Shown one piece after another: positions 1 to 11,560 of a stretch of DNA of 64,000 nt. This stretch comes from Neoarius graeffei (Eukaryota; Chordata; Actinopteri; Siluriformes; Ariidae): positions 59,041,559 through 59,105,558 of the forward strand of contig NC_083574.1 of the NCBI RefSeq assembly GCF_027579695.1, written 5' to 3'. The notes under the pieces were generated by a model. That model was not told the DNA's origin. It searched no databases and saw only the letters and a list, made by a program, of their open reading frames with translations. Both the position numbers and the translations under genes were made by a program. How positions within the stretch are numbered: the first letter of the stretch is position 1; the number at the start of each line of letters is the position of its first letter.

Positions 1-474
1 GAAATCCATGAACTTGGTACTCTTCATTGTTGTTTCTCTCTCTCAATGGTACATTTCCTTAACTGACAATTTGGCAAAGGATTAAATTTATTAATGCATC
101 AGATGCAAATTCAAACTTAAATTTCCTTCCTTAAAAACAACCTTCTCATTAGCTAAAATAAGCAGTGGTTTTCCCAAAAGAAGTAGAATTTACTGTTTTA
201 AAAAAATCACTTACACTGATTCATAGTGATAAAGAATGTTAAGCTTTGAATGAGAAATGTATAGCAGACAATTACGCCAGCAAAAAAAAAAGTTTTCAAT
301 AGATTGATAACCAATATGCTATAACTGCTTCAAATTTATCTGTCTGGCCATGCCAGTGTGGAAAAAGCAGAACCAAAAACACCCCTTTCATTTTTCAAAT
401 GAAGACAGTAAATAAATGTAATTGGGAAGTTTCACATGTGTAGGAGAATTCCTAAATTAAGACATGTTAAACAT

Positions 475-1742
475 AGACTGGTACCAAAATCCAGAATTGT
501 GACACCCAAAGCCATTTTTGAGACAAAGTCGGCAAACAGTCTTATTTTGTCAATTTGGGTGTGCCGAATTCAAATCTGCAATATGCTGAGCTCTATCTGA
601 CCTCTGTTGACCTCTAGAGGTCATTGAACTTTGGGCCTGTAAACGTCTCGGCTGAACCCAGTTTCTCAGCTTTCTAAGGAATGAAATGTACTAAAATGAT
701 TAATGAAGTTAGCAAATGGCCTCGTTTGTTAAATGTTTGGGTGCTGAATTCATTTTTCATTTGTAAAACGACATATGACCTCTGATAACCTCAAGGTCAT
801 TAAACTTGGCCTATAGGCCTATGCATTTAACGGCATTTTTAAACTGACTTTACTCCCCCAGAAAGAATATGAACAGACAAAAAACAAATAGAAAGGAACA
901 AATACAACATTAAATGCCAGTCCATGTACGTGACTTACTTTTCACAATGAGAATGCCTAGGCGATCACCTTACATAACATTGCATTATATTTAGCGGTTA
1001 TTGTTTATACAAAGCTACTGAAAAAAGGACAGATTCAGCAGCATACAAAATGTGGGGGCATATGAGAGTTTTTGTTTTTTTTGTTCTAAACGGGGTAAAG
1101 CCTTTACAAAAAACAAAGAAAAAAACTCATATATATTAACCTGTATGCCCCCACATTTTGTATGCTGCTGAATCTGTCCTTTTTTCAGTAGCTTTGTATA
1201 AACAATAACCGCTAAATGTAATGCAATGTTATGTAAGGTGATCGCCTAGGCATTCTCATTGTGAAAAGTAAGTCACATGTACATGGACTGGCATTTAATG
1301 TTGTATTTGTTCCTTTCTATTTGTTTTTTGTCTGTTCATATTCTTTTTGGGGGAGTAAAGTCAGTTTAAAAATGCCGTTAAATGCATAGGCCTATAGGCC
1401 AAGTTTAATGACCTTGAGGTTATCAGAGGTCATATGTCGTTTTACAAATGAAAAATGAATTCAGCACCCAAACATTTAACAAACGAGGCCATTTGCTAAC
1501 TTCATTAATCATTTTAGTACATTTCATTCCTTAGAAAGCTGAGAAACTGGGTTCAGCCGAGACGTTTACAGGCCCAAAGTTCAATGACCTCTAGAGGTCA
1601 ACAGAGGTCAGATAGAGCTCGGCATATTGCAGATTTGAATTCGGCACACCCAAATTGACAAAATAAGACTGTTTGCCGACTTTGTCTCAAAAATGCCTTT
1701 AACTCCTTAAATAAGCACTTTTTTTAATTTTGGTACCAGTCT
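475..1742. mobile_element. long foldback (palindromic) DNA element
   Basis: The left arm (475 to about 1066) is repeated as its reverse complement in the right arm (about 1136-1742), with few differences around a loop of roughly 70 bp. Outer ends are GACTGGTACCAAAAT and ATTTTGGTACCAGTC, each flanked by TA, which would fit a 2-bp TA target duplication of the Tc1/mariner type. Near the outer ends the arms differ for about 30 bp (around 491-515 against 1695-1725). It has no coding capacity. The superfamily is uncertain. Confidence 0.85.
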
Positions 1743-2985
1743 AACAGGCTGATCCTGGTAAGAAAATATGCACATTCGCTATACCCAATTTAAAAAAAAA
1801 GACAAATACCAAATATGTGAAAAGGTTTCATGAGCTGACCGATTTGAATAATACGATCGCATATAAAACATGTCAACAACTGAATGAAACTTATACAATC
1901 ATAAGTACTGCATATTAGCTCAACTGCTTGGGGTGTTCAATTTATTTAAAATCATACTACATCAATCCGTAAATCAAAACGCTTAGAGGTGACAGGAATT
2001 ACTTGAAGCAGTATCATTAAAGAACTTGCTGTAATGAGCTCCCGTAAATAACTTCAGCCAAGTGGTTTCTTTAGTAAGAAAAGGCATAGTTTCACCTTCC
2101 TATTTTAAATGCTTTTGGGCACAATAAACGGTGGTAAATGGGAAACAATTAACAGCATCAGTACCATCCTATAGAGCAACTACCTATAAGTGTTAAAAAT
2201 AATTCACAGCAAAAATCAGGAAGGTCTAAGAACAGCAAACACAGATGTAGTAGTCCTTCCAGCAATTTCATTATGTAGAATTCTGTTCAACAGATAATAC
2301 AATCAGGTAAAAGGCTTAAATCAGACAGTAACTCTACAGACAATATAACAATGAAAAAAAAATCATTTAACAATAAATAAATAAGGGGGAAAAAAAGCCA
2401 CACATAACATGAACATAAAGGGGGAAAAAAATACCAGCACAGAGATGGACTGGATAGTGAGTGAGATATACTTATTTGCTAATTGGCTCTGTGGTCAGCA
2501 AAGGTGTCGTCTCTCAGAGTTCGTCAATCAAACTTGTACGGTAAGTACACACCACTCTTGTTCCACTTTACCTCCTCTGCTCACAGCATGTGGGTCCTAG
2601 GCATGTGCCAATATTATATTTTATCAAAATAATTGCTTAATTTTTCCTCATGGCTTAAGATCTCACAAGGATATTTTAAAAATTAAAAAATATATACATC
2701 ATTCAGTCAGAGAAGACCAAGTGATCGTTCTGTTTGCCATCTTTTTCCTAACTTTTCTTATTGGGGTGAACAGGATAATGGGACTGCCTTCACCAAGAAG
2801 GATCCATGTGAAGACTTTAGACTGCCTTTTGAATAAAATTCAGGGACAGTGACAAAAAAAAAAAAAAAAAAAACCCAAAACCACCTCTGTAATATATATT
2901 TGTCTATAAAATATCATCGGCACATGTCTAGTGGGTCCCAGAGTGTCTGTACCAGCATGTGCAGTGTGACAGCATGTTTCTTTCT
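1743..2985. other. gene-free stretch, probable PSKH1 3' UTR and flank
   Basis: AT-rich, with no coding pattern. It holds an A-tract at about 2854-2872 and a second A-rich tract at 2370-2435. The part next to 2985 is presumably PSKH1 3' UTR, by position only. Confidence 0.5.
1941..1946 (-). terminator. candidate PSKH1 polyadenylation signal
   Basis: AATAAA on the minus strand, about 1.04 kb past the PSKH1 stop. It is the nearest canonical hexamer I found on that strand downstream of 2986. A second lies at about 92..87, beyond the foldback element. Either could be used, and none is proven. Confidence 0.3.
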
Positions 2986-3303
2986 TCAGCCGTTGTACTG
3001 TTGCTGGTAGCGGCGGTTGAGCTCCCTCAGCTCCTTCTCTCGGACACGCCGTGCTCGGCCTGACTTGCTTGAGCGGCTGGAGCGCGTCGACTGTGCCGAC
3101 TTCGTGCTTTGGCAGCGCGACGATGCCCTCTTGAGCAGGTTCTGAGAGATGCAGCGTTGTAGGTTCTTCATGGAAGATGAAGCAGCCATGCTAACAATCC
3201 AGGGGTGCTTGAGCGCCTGGCCAGCTGTCAACCTCTCGCTCGGGTCCACAGTGAGCACACGGTCAATGAAGTCCTTCGCCAAGTTGGACACACTCGGCCA
3301 TGG
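2986..3303 (-). CDS. pskh1: PSKH1, last coding exon (residues 318-422)
   Basis: C-terminal part of the kinase. The acceptor is TGCAG|CCATGG (exon starts at 3303), and [14 protein letters not shown] continues the kinase domain in phase 0 from the upstream exon. The end of the kinase fold ([19 protein letters not shown]) is followed by a Ser/Arg-rich tail and a basic, Gln-rich end ([12 protein letters not shown]). The RS-like tail is characteristic of PSKH1 and is thought to relate to its nuclear-speckle localisation. Stop TGA occupies 2988..2986. The exon lies 11.08 kb from its partner, an intron long enough that the two exons could be mistaken for separate genes. Confidence 0.96.
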   Translation of the reverse strand, partial: PWPSVSNLAKDFIDRVLTVDPSERLTAGQALKHPWIVSMAASSSMKNLQRCISQNLLKRASSRCQSTKSAQSTRSSRSSKSGRARRVREKELRELNRRYQQQYNG

Positions 3304-3669
3304 CTGCAGTGAGGAGAGCAGGAAAATGACGACATGAAATGCAGAAACAGACTTCTTTCAGGACATGAAGAAAGCGTTCAGAACAATTCCCATGTCGTTT
3401 CTCATGGATATACACAATAAGTGTATTTTCAGAAAAGATGTCAAACCTTTCTGATGTTCTCATTTTTGACCTACATATCAGTATTTAGGCCAAAAAAAAT
3501 ATTACCTTTGTTTCGGGTTTCCCGACCGACCCACTGAAATGGAGCCGACTGTGCATGTCTAAATGCCAAAATATGAAAAAAAAAATTCTGTTTCGGGTTT
3601 CCCGACCGACCCTGAAATTAGCTGGCAAATCTAACTATTTTATCAGATTTTCTAAAACATATACACGTT

Positions 3670-4045
3670 GGGCGGCACGGTGGTGTAGTGGTTAGCGCTG
3701 TCGCCTCACAGCAAGAAGGTCCTGGGTTCGAGCCCCGGGGCCGGCGAGGGCCTTTCTGTGTGGAGTTTGCATGTTCTCCCCGTGTCCGCGTGGGTTTCCT
3801 CCGGGTGCTCCGGTTTCCCCCACAGTCCAAAGACATGCAGGTTAGGTTAACTGGTGACTCTAAATTGAGCGTAGGTGTGAATGTGAGTGTGAATGGTTGT
3901 CTGTGTCTATGTGTCAGCCCTGTGATGACCTGGCGACTTGTCCAGGGTGTACCCCGCCTTTCGCCCGTAGTCAGCTGGGATAGGCTCCAGCTTGCCTGCG
4001 ACCGTGTAGAACAGGATAAAGCGGCTACAGATAATGAGATGAGAT
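3670..4045 (+). mobile_element. tRNA-derived SINE (GGCGGCACGG family), full length
   Basis: The tRNA-like head carries A-box-like TGGTGTAGTGG and B-box GGGTTCGAGCCC, followed by a unique body ending CCAGCTTGCCTGCGACC and the tail GATAATGAGATGAGAT. Target duplications were not clear here. This is the reference form for the other copies in the window. Confidence 0.9.
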
Positions 4046-5435
4046 CTTTAGGCCTTAAGGAAGCTACAAGATACACATGTCCAGTAAAAAGTCAATTAAT
4101 CAAACACTTTATAAGGAAACGTACATACTCTACTTACATTATGAATAATCTCATAATATTTAGATCTGTTGAAATGAAACAGCCAGCAACGGATTTTTTT
4201 TGTTTGTTTTGTTTTTTAGGCGAAGTTACTCCACATGAGCCTGGTCATTTTTGGAAGACTAGTTTGTTCATTGAGGAGAGCCGTGAGAAATCTAATAGGC
4301 TTTGTAAACTTTTAACCTGTCTAATATGACAAATTAAACTGCCCGTTAATTTTTAACCTTGCTGTTCAGATCTCACAGACCCACCATGTAGTTAACTTCA
4401 CACATGGAACAGCATGCATGCTTTTATTGCTTTGTAGAACCCGTTTTCTTAAAAGCCCACAGATTTTTTTTTGCGCAAGCAGCAGACACACTGACGCACA
4501 CAATCTTAGACAACACTGCAGCAAAGGGTTAGTGTGGAACATGATGTGATCACAGGAAGGCTCTGGTTACCATCCAGTCAATGCACACACGCACGCAAAC
4601 AAACAGACTCCACAACACAAGTCATCTCCCTCAACACCACGACCATAAATTTGGTATTGGACAGTCAAGCAATTCATTCAAGAGAGCCTTTACAGTAAAG
4701 GAGGTTTATAATCAAGTTTATAATGAACATACAGAGAGGGATGAGAGGCCAGATGATCATGGGGTATTGTTTTCTGGTGTCGTGACAGTGGCCTTCTGGG
4801 GAATATTTCTGTTTAGGAATGCAGATTGTGAGTGGACTGGCTAAATGTCTACATGTCCTCATGCAGCTTTATAACAACAGGCTGTCAGAGTCTTTATACT
4901 ACACCACAAACCACCAGTGGGTCCTGAAAACATCGCAGCAGAGCTGCATAATCGCAGCAAAAACTATTAAATGTAATTACTCGAAACTATCTGTGCAACA
5001 GCACAGAGACACATCTGATTCATTTAGACCTCCAATGGGCCGTATAACGACTCGCATCAATATCTAGTGCAATACTATTACATATACTCTATTAGCCAAC
5101 CCTTTTTACACCTTTTAATCATACATCCATAGATTATACAGAAGGCTCACTGTAGTGTGGTACAGCCAGTGAATGCTAGATGCTAACTGCTCTTAGCCAT
5201 CTGTGTTTAATCAAAACAATGATTAAACTGTTTCTTTGAATTTTGCCTTAAATATTGTTTCATGAGCTAATGGATGCATGCACTGGGCAGCACCGCTGGC
5301 CAGAACAGTACAGCATAACCATAACCATGCATCTCTTTCAAAATTTGGTAACGCTTTACATTAAGGTTTAACTGTCCCTAATTAACACAAGCTGACACAG
5401 GCAATCAACTAAACCATACTGAAAAAGCAAGAGAT
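4046..5435. other. intronic stretch, nothing recognised
   Basis: No open frame with family-like content and no clear repeat structure, read on both strands. Confidence 0.5.
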
Positions 5436-5446
5436 GCTATAAAATT

Positions 5447-5821
5447 CTCTCATCTCATTATCTCTAGCCGCTTTATCCTGTTCTACAGGGTCGCAGACAA
5501 GCTGGAGCCTATCCCAGCTGACTACGGGCGAAAGGCGGGGTACACCCTGGACAAGTCGCCAGGTCATCACAGGGCTGACACATAGACACAGACAACCATT
5601 CACACTCACATTCACACCTACGGTCAATTTAGAGTCACCAGTTAACCTAACCTGCATGTCTTTGGACTGTGGGGGAAACCGGAGCACCCGGAGGAAACCC
5701 ACGCGGACACGGGGAGAACATACAAACTCCACAGAGAAAGGCCCTCGCCGGCCACGGGGCTCGAACCCGGACCTTCTTGCTGTGAGGCGACAGCGCTAAC
5801 CACTACACCACCGTGCCGCCC
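5447..5821 (-). mobile_element. tRNA-derived SINE, full length, with target duplication
   Basis: Same family as the copy at 3670. It is flanked by a perfect 11-bp duplication GCTATAAAATT (5436-5446 and 5822-5832), so it is a complete retroposed insertion in reverse orientation. Confidence 0.93.
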
Positions 5822-5853
5822 GCTATAAAATTTATAATAAGCCAAATAATTAA

Positions 5854-6520
5854 AGGGGAACTGAAGTCATTTTTAAACTTGCTTTATTTCTTAATTAACG
5901 TGTTATTCAGTTACGTTTTCGGTTTTAGTAACCTTATATTGTGACTCGTATTGGCAACTAACTGCAATTAAATATTACACTTATCGGCCTATTCGGTTTG
6001 TAGCCGTGTTGCATGTAGTTCGTTTGGTCCACGGTAGGCGTCGCTTATCCGCGCGACCTTCACGAGACTTGTGTGAGACTTCGAAACGTGAAGTGTCAGT
6101 GCTACTATTTTGAAAACTGTTTTCCAAACATAATCTTTATTGCACAAAAACGAGTTTAAATTACGATTACTGCCTGCTTTTTTCAAACTTTCCTGATTGC
6201 TATCAAAAACAAAACTTCCGGCTTGATTGCATCAGCATTCGAAAAAGGGCGCGCGTGTCTTTTGACAACGTTGGCAGATGTTGGTCACTTTGATTTCCGC
6301 TGTACGTTTTACTTCCGTCCTACGATGTCTCGCACAGGTCTCAACGAATCTGGTTTACAGCCGTTGCTTTGACATATGGACTGATATATTACATAGCATA
6401 TTTCAAACACTCATAACTTGCTATAGCAGCGACAAAATAGTGATCAAAAATGCATTCTAATATTTTATAAAATAAGAGAAATACAATTTTGATGATAAAA
6501 AATTTGCCTTCAGTTCTCCT
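5854..6520. mobile_element. TTAA-target non-autonomous DNA transposon
   Basis: Terminal inverted repeats AGGGGAACTGAAGTCA and TGCCTTCAGTTCTCCT lie directly inside TTAA on both sides (5850-5853 and 6521-6524). It is 667 bp with no coding content. TTAA duplication fits the piggyBac or Kolobok superfamilies; the AGG start resembles the Kolobok-like elements at 36-59 kb. Confidence 0.85.
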
Positions 6521-6524
6521 TTAA

Positions 6525-7709
6525 AGGGATAGTTCAGGATTTTTGACATGAATCTGTATGGCATCCCCATCAATAGTGTCGTGCAAACACACTGACTTAC
6601 CCCTGACAGCATCCTGTGAGTCCAGTTCTTGTCCAGTTTTGGTCCAGACAAAAGTAGTCCGGCAAGTTTGTTGGGGTCACGAAAGTAAAACGTTTTTCGT
6701 CTCAAAACAGTATGTGTTCAAAAGAGTGATATATTTGCATCACAAAACCGTTGCCAAATAAAAAGTCAGACCTCGAAATCGCTTGGCACTATTTTCCTGC
6801 GCGCTGCCGGCTTCATCCAGCTGCGGCTCCAGCTTCAAGGATAAGCTGGAGCCGCATAAGTAGGAGTCCCGGCGGGTGGTTTGTATTCGATTCGTTTATA
6901 TCCCGACCTTGTTAGCTGTCAGATTTATGTTCATGGACCCGGTAAGCTGGTAAATAATATTTATTATTATTTTTTTTCTTTACCAAATTCTAACAGAAAA
7001 CGAGAGCGCAAAAACAAATAGGAGTCATTCAGGATTCAGCCATGTTTTTGCTCCGTGTCATGGCTGAATCCTGAATGACTCCTATTTGTATAAATAGGGC
7101 ACTACATAGGCAGCAGTGGTAGTTTCTTTTTCCCTGCCATGGAAGCGCACTTGTATACTGAGGAGGAAAGCAATTTGCATTACAGCCCTGAGGCGGCTCC
7201 TGCTCAGCTTTCCCTTTCGGGCGCTCTCGTTTTCTGTTAGAATTTGGTAAAGGAAAAAAAAAAAAATAAATAAATATTATTTACCAGCTTACCGGGTCCA
7301 TGAACATAAATCTGACAGCTAACAACGTCGGGATATAAACGAATCGAATACAAACCACCCGCCGGGACTCCTACTTATGCGGCTCCAGCTTATCCTTGAA
7401 GCTGGAGCCGCAGCTGGATGAAGCCGGCAGCGCGCAGGAAAATAGTGCCAAGCGATTTCGAGGTCTGACTTTTTATTTGGCAACGGTTTTGTGATGCAAA
7501 TATATCACTCTTTTGAACACATACTGTTTTGAGACGAAAAACGTTTTACTTTCGTGACCCCAACAAACTTGCCGGACTACTTTCGTCTGGACCAAAACTG
7601 GACAAGAACTGGACTCACAGGATGCTGTCAGGGGTAAGTCAGTGTGTTTGCACGACACTATTGATGGGGATGCCATACAGATTCATGTCAAAAATCCCGA
7701 ACTATCCCT
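6525..7709. mobile_element. TTAA-target foldback MITE
   Basis: Ends AGGGATAGTTC and GAACTATCCCT sit inside TTAA (6521-6524 and 7710-7713). The arms of about 485 bp are nearly identical inverted copies, so a 67-codon open frame appears identically on + at 6558-6761 and on - at 7676-7473. That frame is a repeat artefact, not a gene. A second small palindrome lies at about 7019-7086 inside the loop. The element shares its left TTAA with its neighbour. Confidence 0.88.
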
Positions 7710-7946
7710 TTAACACCTGCATAAGCTATTGTTTTATGCCATCAATGAGTAACTTAAAAAAAATCTGAGTAAATGAAATGCACAATAATCGACATGAACA
7801 ACGTGTTAATAAACGTTTGCAGTTGTTAAATCCGAACTGAGGCCGAATAGCAAGTTCCAGTACTTATATGATACATGGAAACCAAAGTTGAGTTATCAAC
7901 ATTTAGGCAAATGCAATAACATGCTCATTTACATAGACTTGTTTTA

Positions 7947-8273
7947 GGCCCTGTCCACACGGCAACGGATTCAGGTGAATCCGATACAATTGTTTATCGT
8001 TTTGGCCTGGCGTCCACACGGCACCGGCGTTTTGGGTGCCCCAAAACGCAATCTTTTGAGAACGGGTTCCAGAGTGGAAAGATCTGGCAACGTTGCCGTT
8101 GCGAAGTCGTCTGGATGAGTAGAACGGATTTGTTTACGATGACGTCACAACCACGTGCTTCACGCCGGGTAGAAGTGTAACGAACTCGATGCGAGTTGTC
8201 AACAAATCCTATAACTTGGTTCATGAAACGCGCTTACAAAATATTTTCACTGTGAATATTTATTGTGTAATGG

Positions 8274-8314
<41 letters not shown>

Positions 8315-8939
8315 GCCCCTAGGGCAGAGTCAATCCCGCCAGCAAAAATAGGGAAAAAAAGGAGCGATCTCACCTCTTCAGATGTTGGTTTAAGTCCTAC
8401 AATACATTCCTCAAAAAGGGCGTAGAAGAACAAATTAATCCATCAACGTGTAGCATTCAATTTATTCCGGAACATTAAAGACGCCGCCTTCCGCGTAGAA
8501 TCATACGTCATCCTCGCCGCCATATTGGATAGGTCAAAGCGGAGAATAAAGATGCCTCATTCATGTGCTGCGTTTAACTGTACCAACAGGTTTACCGTCC
8601 AAACGAGATCACATGGGATTACCTTTCACAGGTGAGACTGGAAAAATACTTTTCATTGTATTTGGTCATTATAACGTAATTTTACGAACAGATTTTCCTG
8701 ACTTTGTGGCTAATATGAAGTCTCGCGCATAATAGTTTATGCGCATGCGTCCTACTTCTTCTATTGTTCTGGTGTCTCAGAAGGGACCGTCTTACAGCGC
8801 CCCTAGAGGTGTGGCATGTGTATTGCATTGTTTTCAGCAAGCGTTGCCATATGGACCTGATATTTTACTGATCGTTGCCCATTTGGACGCGATATTTTTT
8901 TAAATAACATCTCGTTGCCGTTGTCGTGTGGATGTAGCC
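7947..8939. mobile_element. non-autonomous DNA transposon flanked by TTA, with THAP exon (copy 1)
   Basis: Begins GGCCCTGTCCACACGGCAACG and ends CGTTGCCGTTGTCGTGTGGATGTAGCC, imperfect inverted ends, flanked by TTA (7944-7946 and 8940-8942). A three-base TWA duplication is the PIF/Harbinger pattern. A second copy at 10783 is flanked by TAA. It is 993 bp and carries a short THAP exon and a (GA)n run at 8275-8311. Confidence 0.75.
8552..8631 (+). pseudogene. THAP zinc-finger first exon, truncated gene (copy 1)
   Basis: ATG 8552 opens a frame beginning MPHSCAAFNCTNR, the start of a THAP (C2CH) DNA-binding domain with C-x4-C and the usual N-R. It runs 26 codons plus two bases to a good donor (CACAG|GTGAG). 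The rest of the domain (C-x2-H and the AVPTxF end) is absent, so this is the first exon of a deleted gene. The exon is identical in the second copy at 11381. Confidence 0.75.
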
Positions 8940-9221
8940 TTAGTCATGGACTGAATAAACATTAGTCGATGTAGGTATATTCATTACCATTTTAAACTAA
9001 CATCAGTGTCTTTAACTTCGCTTATGGTGTATTAATGCTTTAGTTCATGCTTTGTTAATGTTTACTAACAGCAAATAATGATGGGGAAATTAAGAGAAAC
9101 TTAATGTCAAATTAAAATCAAATTTTCTTTACCAGCTTGTGCCATCTTATAGTCAGAACCTACTGTATGTGTACAGTTTTGGTGGTGGGTTTTTTTTGGG
9201 GGGGGGGGTTTGAGAATATAA

Positions 9222-9963
9222 TGCTGTGTTCACACTTATACCGGTACGAAAGTGGTATAACGGTATCGATACAAAGTATACCGGTACAGTTTAGTGCATC
9301 TGTCCACACTAGCGAGAAATGTTTGCGGTTTTCTTTCACAGTAGTTGAAATGCGCGTGCGCGAAATGTTTCCGTGGTTACCGAGTAACTTCCTTCCGAGA
9401 ATATGGCAGATGAAACGACGTGTGTGCGCTTTTTGTTGTCAATGTACAGTCTGTATTTCTGGTGGTCATTTATTCACTCGAATCGTATAAAACGCGCGAG
9501 GCAGTTGAGAAAGAAACAAAGAAAACGAATCTCCCTTTCTCCCCCTCCCCTTCTCCCTCTTTCCTTCTCTTCCCCTGCCTTTCTCCCTCTTTCCTTCTCT
9601 TCCCCTCCCTTTCTCCCTCTTTCCTTCTCTTCCCCTCCCTTTCTCTCCCTTTTCCCCTCTTCCTCCTTTCTTCCTCCCTTTTTCCCCCTCCCTCCTCCCC
9701 CTTTCTCCCCCCTTTCTTTGCTCCATGTAGCTCCATGATCGTTTCGTTTTCGCATGCGCATTATATTTGTATCGATACAGAACAGCTTCATCTGTCCACA
9801 CTACAGCGAAGCGCTACAGTACCAGTACGAAACCCATACATTTGTGGGTTTCGTACTGATACAGTTATACCGCTACAGTACCGGTATAGTTGCTAGTGTG
9901 GACAGGTGTTGCGGTACGAAAGTAGTTTCGTATCGGTACAAAATCCCTAATGTGGACAGGGTA
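9222..9963. mobile_element. probable hAT-like non-autonomous element
   Basis: Ends pair as CTGTGTTCACACTTATACCGGTACGAAA on the left and TTTCGTATCGGTACAAAATCCCTAATGTGGACAGG on the right, with several internal repeats of TCTGTCCACACTA and related motifs. Possible imperfect target duplication TATAATG/TATAAATG. Boundaries and superfamily are tentative. Confidence 0.5.
9537..9716. repeat. polypyrimidine minisatellite, 30-bp unit
   Basis: At least three tandem 30-bp units (TTCTCCCTCTTTCCTTCTCT plus TCCCCTCCCT) followed by diverged C/T-only sequence. One strand is almost purely pyrimidine. The Lys/Glu-rich or Ser/Pro/Leu-rich open frames over it on both strands are artefacts. Confidence 0.9.
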
Positions 9964-10132
9964 TAAATGAGACCAGGGCTGCGTCCGAATATGTATACTT
10001 CTATACTATTACCACACAAAAAGCAGTATGTAGGGTGTCCAAATACTTGGTGGCCATTTAATAGTAGCTGAATGATACACTACATCATGATATCCAATAA
10101 TTCAGCTGGGGCATCCAAATAATTGAAGAAAT

Positions 10133-10153
10133 AATAATAATAATAATAATAAT
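10133..10153. repeat. (AAT)n microsatellite
   Basis: Seven AAT-type triplets in a row. Confidence 0.85.
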
Positions 10154-11380
10154 TCCCCCAGGGAAAAATAGAAAGATGATGGCTGTCCAGAGCAAAGCTG
10201 GTTATTGCAGAGGTGTAAAAAATGTATCAAGAGTTCTTTAAACATTTTTCCCATTGCAGAAATATATACATACAGTACCAGTCAAATGTTTGGAAACACC
10301 TTCAAATTCGATGTTTTTATTTTTTTCCTACATTGTAAATTAATACTGAAGTCATCCAGACTATGCAGCAACACATAAGGAATCATTTAGTAAACTTTAA
10401 AATGTTAATCAAACCAAAATATGTTTTAGATTTTTCACAGTAGGCACCTTTTGCTTTGATTACAGCTTTGCACACTCTTGACATTCTCTCAATCAGCTTC
10501 ATGAGGTAAAATCACTCGAAATGGTTTTCCAACAGTCTTGAAGGAGTTCCCAGAGGTGCTGAGCACTCGGCTGCTTTGCCTTCACTCTGCGGTCCAACTC
10601 ATCCCAAACTTTTTCGGACTGACTGACCTTCATTTCTTAAAGTAATGATGGACTGTCGTTTTTCTTTACTTAGTTGAGTAGTTCTTGGCATAATATGGAT
10701 TAGAGCAGTACTCAAATAGGGCCATTCACTGTATACCAACTCTACCTCTTCACAACACAACTGATGGTCTCAAACACATTAAGGCCCTGTCCACATGGCA
10801 ACGGATTCAGGTGAATCCGATACAATTGTTTATCGTTTCGGCCTGGCGTCCACACGGCACCGGCGTTTTGGGTGCCCCAAAATGCAATCTTTTGAGAACG
10901 GGTTCCAAAGTGGAAAGATCTGGCAACGGCGCCGTTGCGAAGTCGTCTGGATGAGTAGAACGGATTTGTTTACGATGACATCACAACCACATGACTGTGA
11001 GTGCTTCACGCCGGGTAGAAGTGTAATGAACTCGATGCGAGTTGTCAACAAATCCTATAACTTGGTTCATGAAACACGCTTACAAAATATTTTCACTGTG
11101 AATATTTATTGTGTAATAGTGCAAAAGTGAGAGAGATAGAATAGCCTTTAGGGCAGAGTCAATCCCCCCAGCAAAAATAGGGAAAAAAAGGAGCGATCTC
11201 ACCTCTTCAGATGTTGGTTTAAGTCCGACAATACATTCCTCAAAAAGGGCGTAGAACAACAAATTAATCCATCAACGTGTAGCATTCAATTTATTCCGGA
11301 ACATTAAAGACGCCGCCTTCCACGTAGAATCATACGTCATCCTCGCCACCATATTGGATGGGTCAAAGCAGAGAATAAAG

Positions 11381-11460
11381 ATGCCTCATTCATGTGCTGC
11401 GTTTAACTGTACCAACAGGTTTACCGTCCAAACGAGATCACATGGGATTACCTTTCACAG
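11381..11460 (+). pseudogene. THAP zinc-finger first exon, truncated gene (copy 2)
   Basis: Identical to the exon at 8552: ATG, THAP start with C-x4-C, and donor CACAG|GTGAG at 11460/11461. The family therefore kept the start of a THAP-containing gene after losing the rest, as internally deleted transposons often do. Confidence 0.75.
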
Positions 11461-11560
11461 GTGAGACTGGAAAAATACTTTTCATTGTATTTGGTCATTA
11501 TAATGTAATTTTACGAACAGATTTTTCTGACTTTGTGGCTAATATGAAGTCTCGCGCATA

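Noticed and set aside
3671-3745. tRNA gene
   Set aside because: The tRNA-like A and B boxes belong to the SINE head. No intact cloverleaf, and the same head is repeated many times.
3688-4329. 213-codon open frame starting in a SINE
   Set aside because: Runs through the SINE into unrelated AT-rich DNA. The same SINE-derived peptide recurs wherever this SINE occurs.
6558-7676. Two identical 67-codon proteins on opposite strands
   Set aside because: They are the two arms of a foldback transposon, not a duplicated gene.
7947-8939. Assignment to the P-element superfamily on the strength of the THAP exon
   Set aside because: No 8-bp duplication is seen at either copy; three-base TTA/TAA flanks fit better.
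9403-9896. Overlapping Ser/Pro/Leu and Lys/Glu/Arg-rich open frames on both strands
   Set aside because: Low-complexity translation of the polypyrimidine minisatellite.
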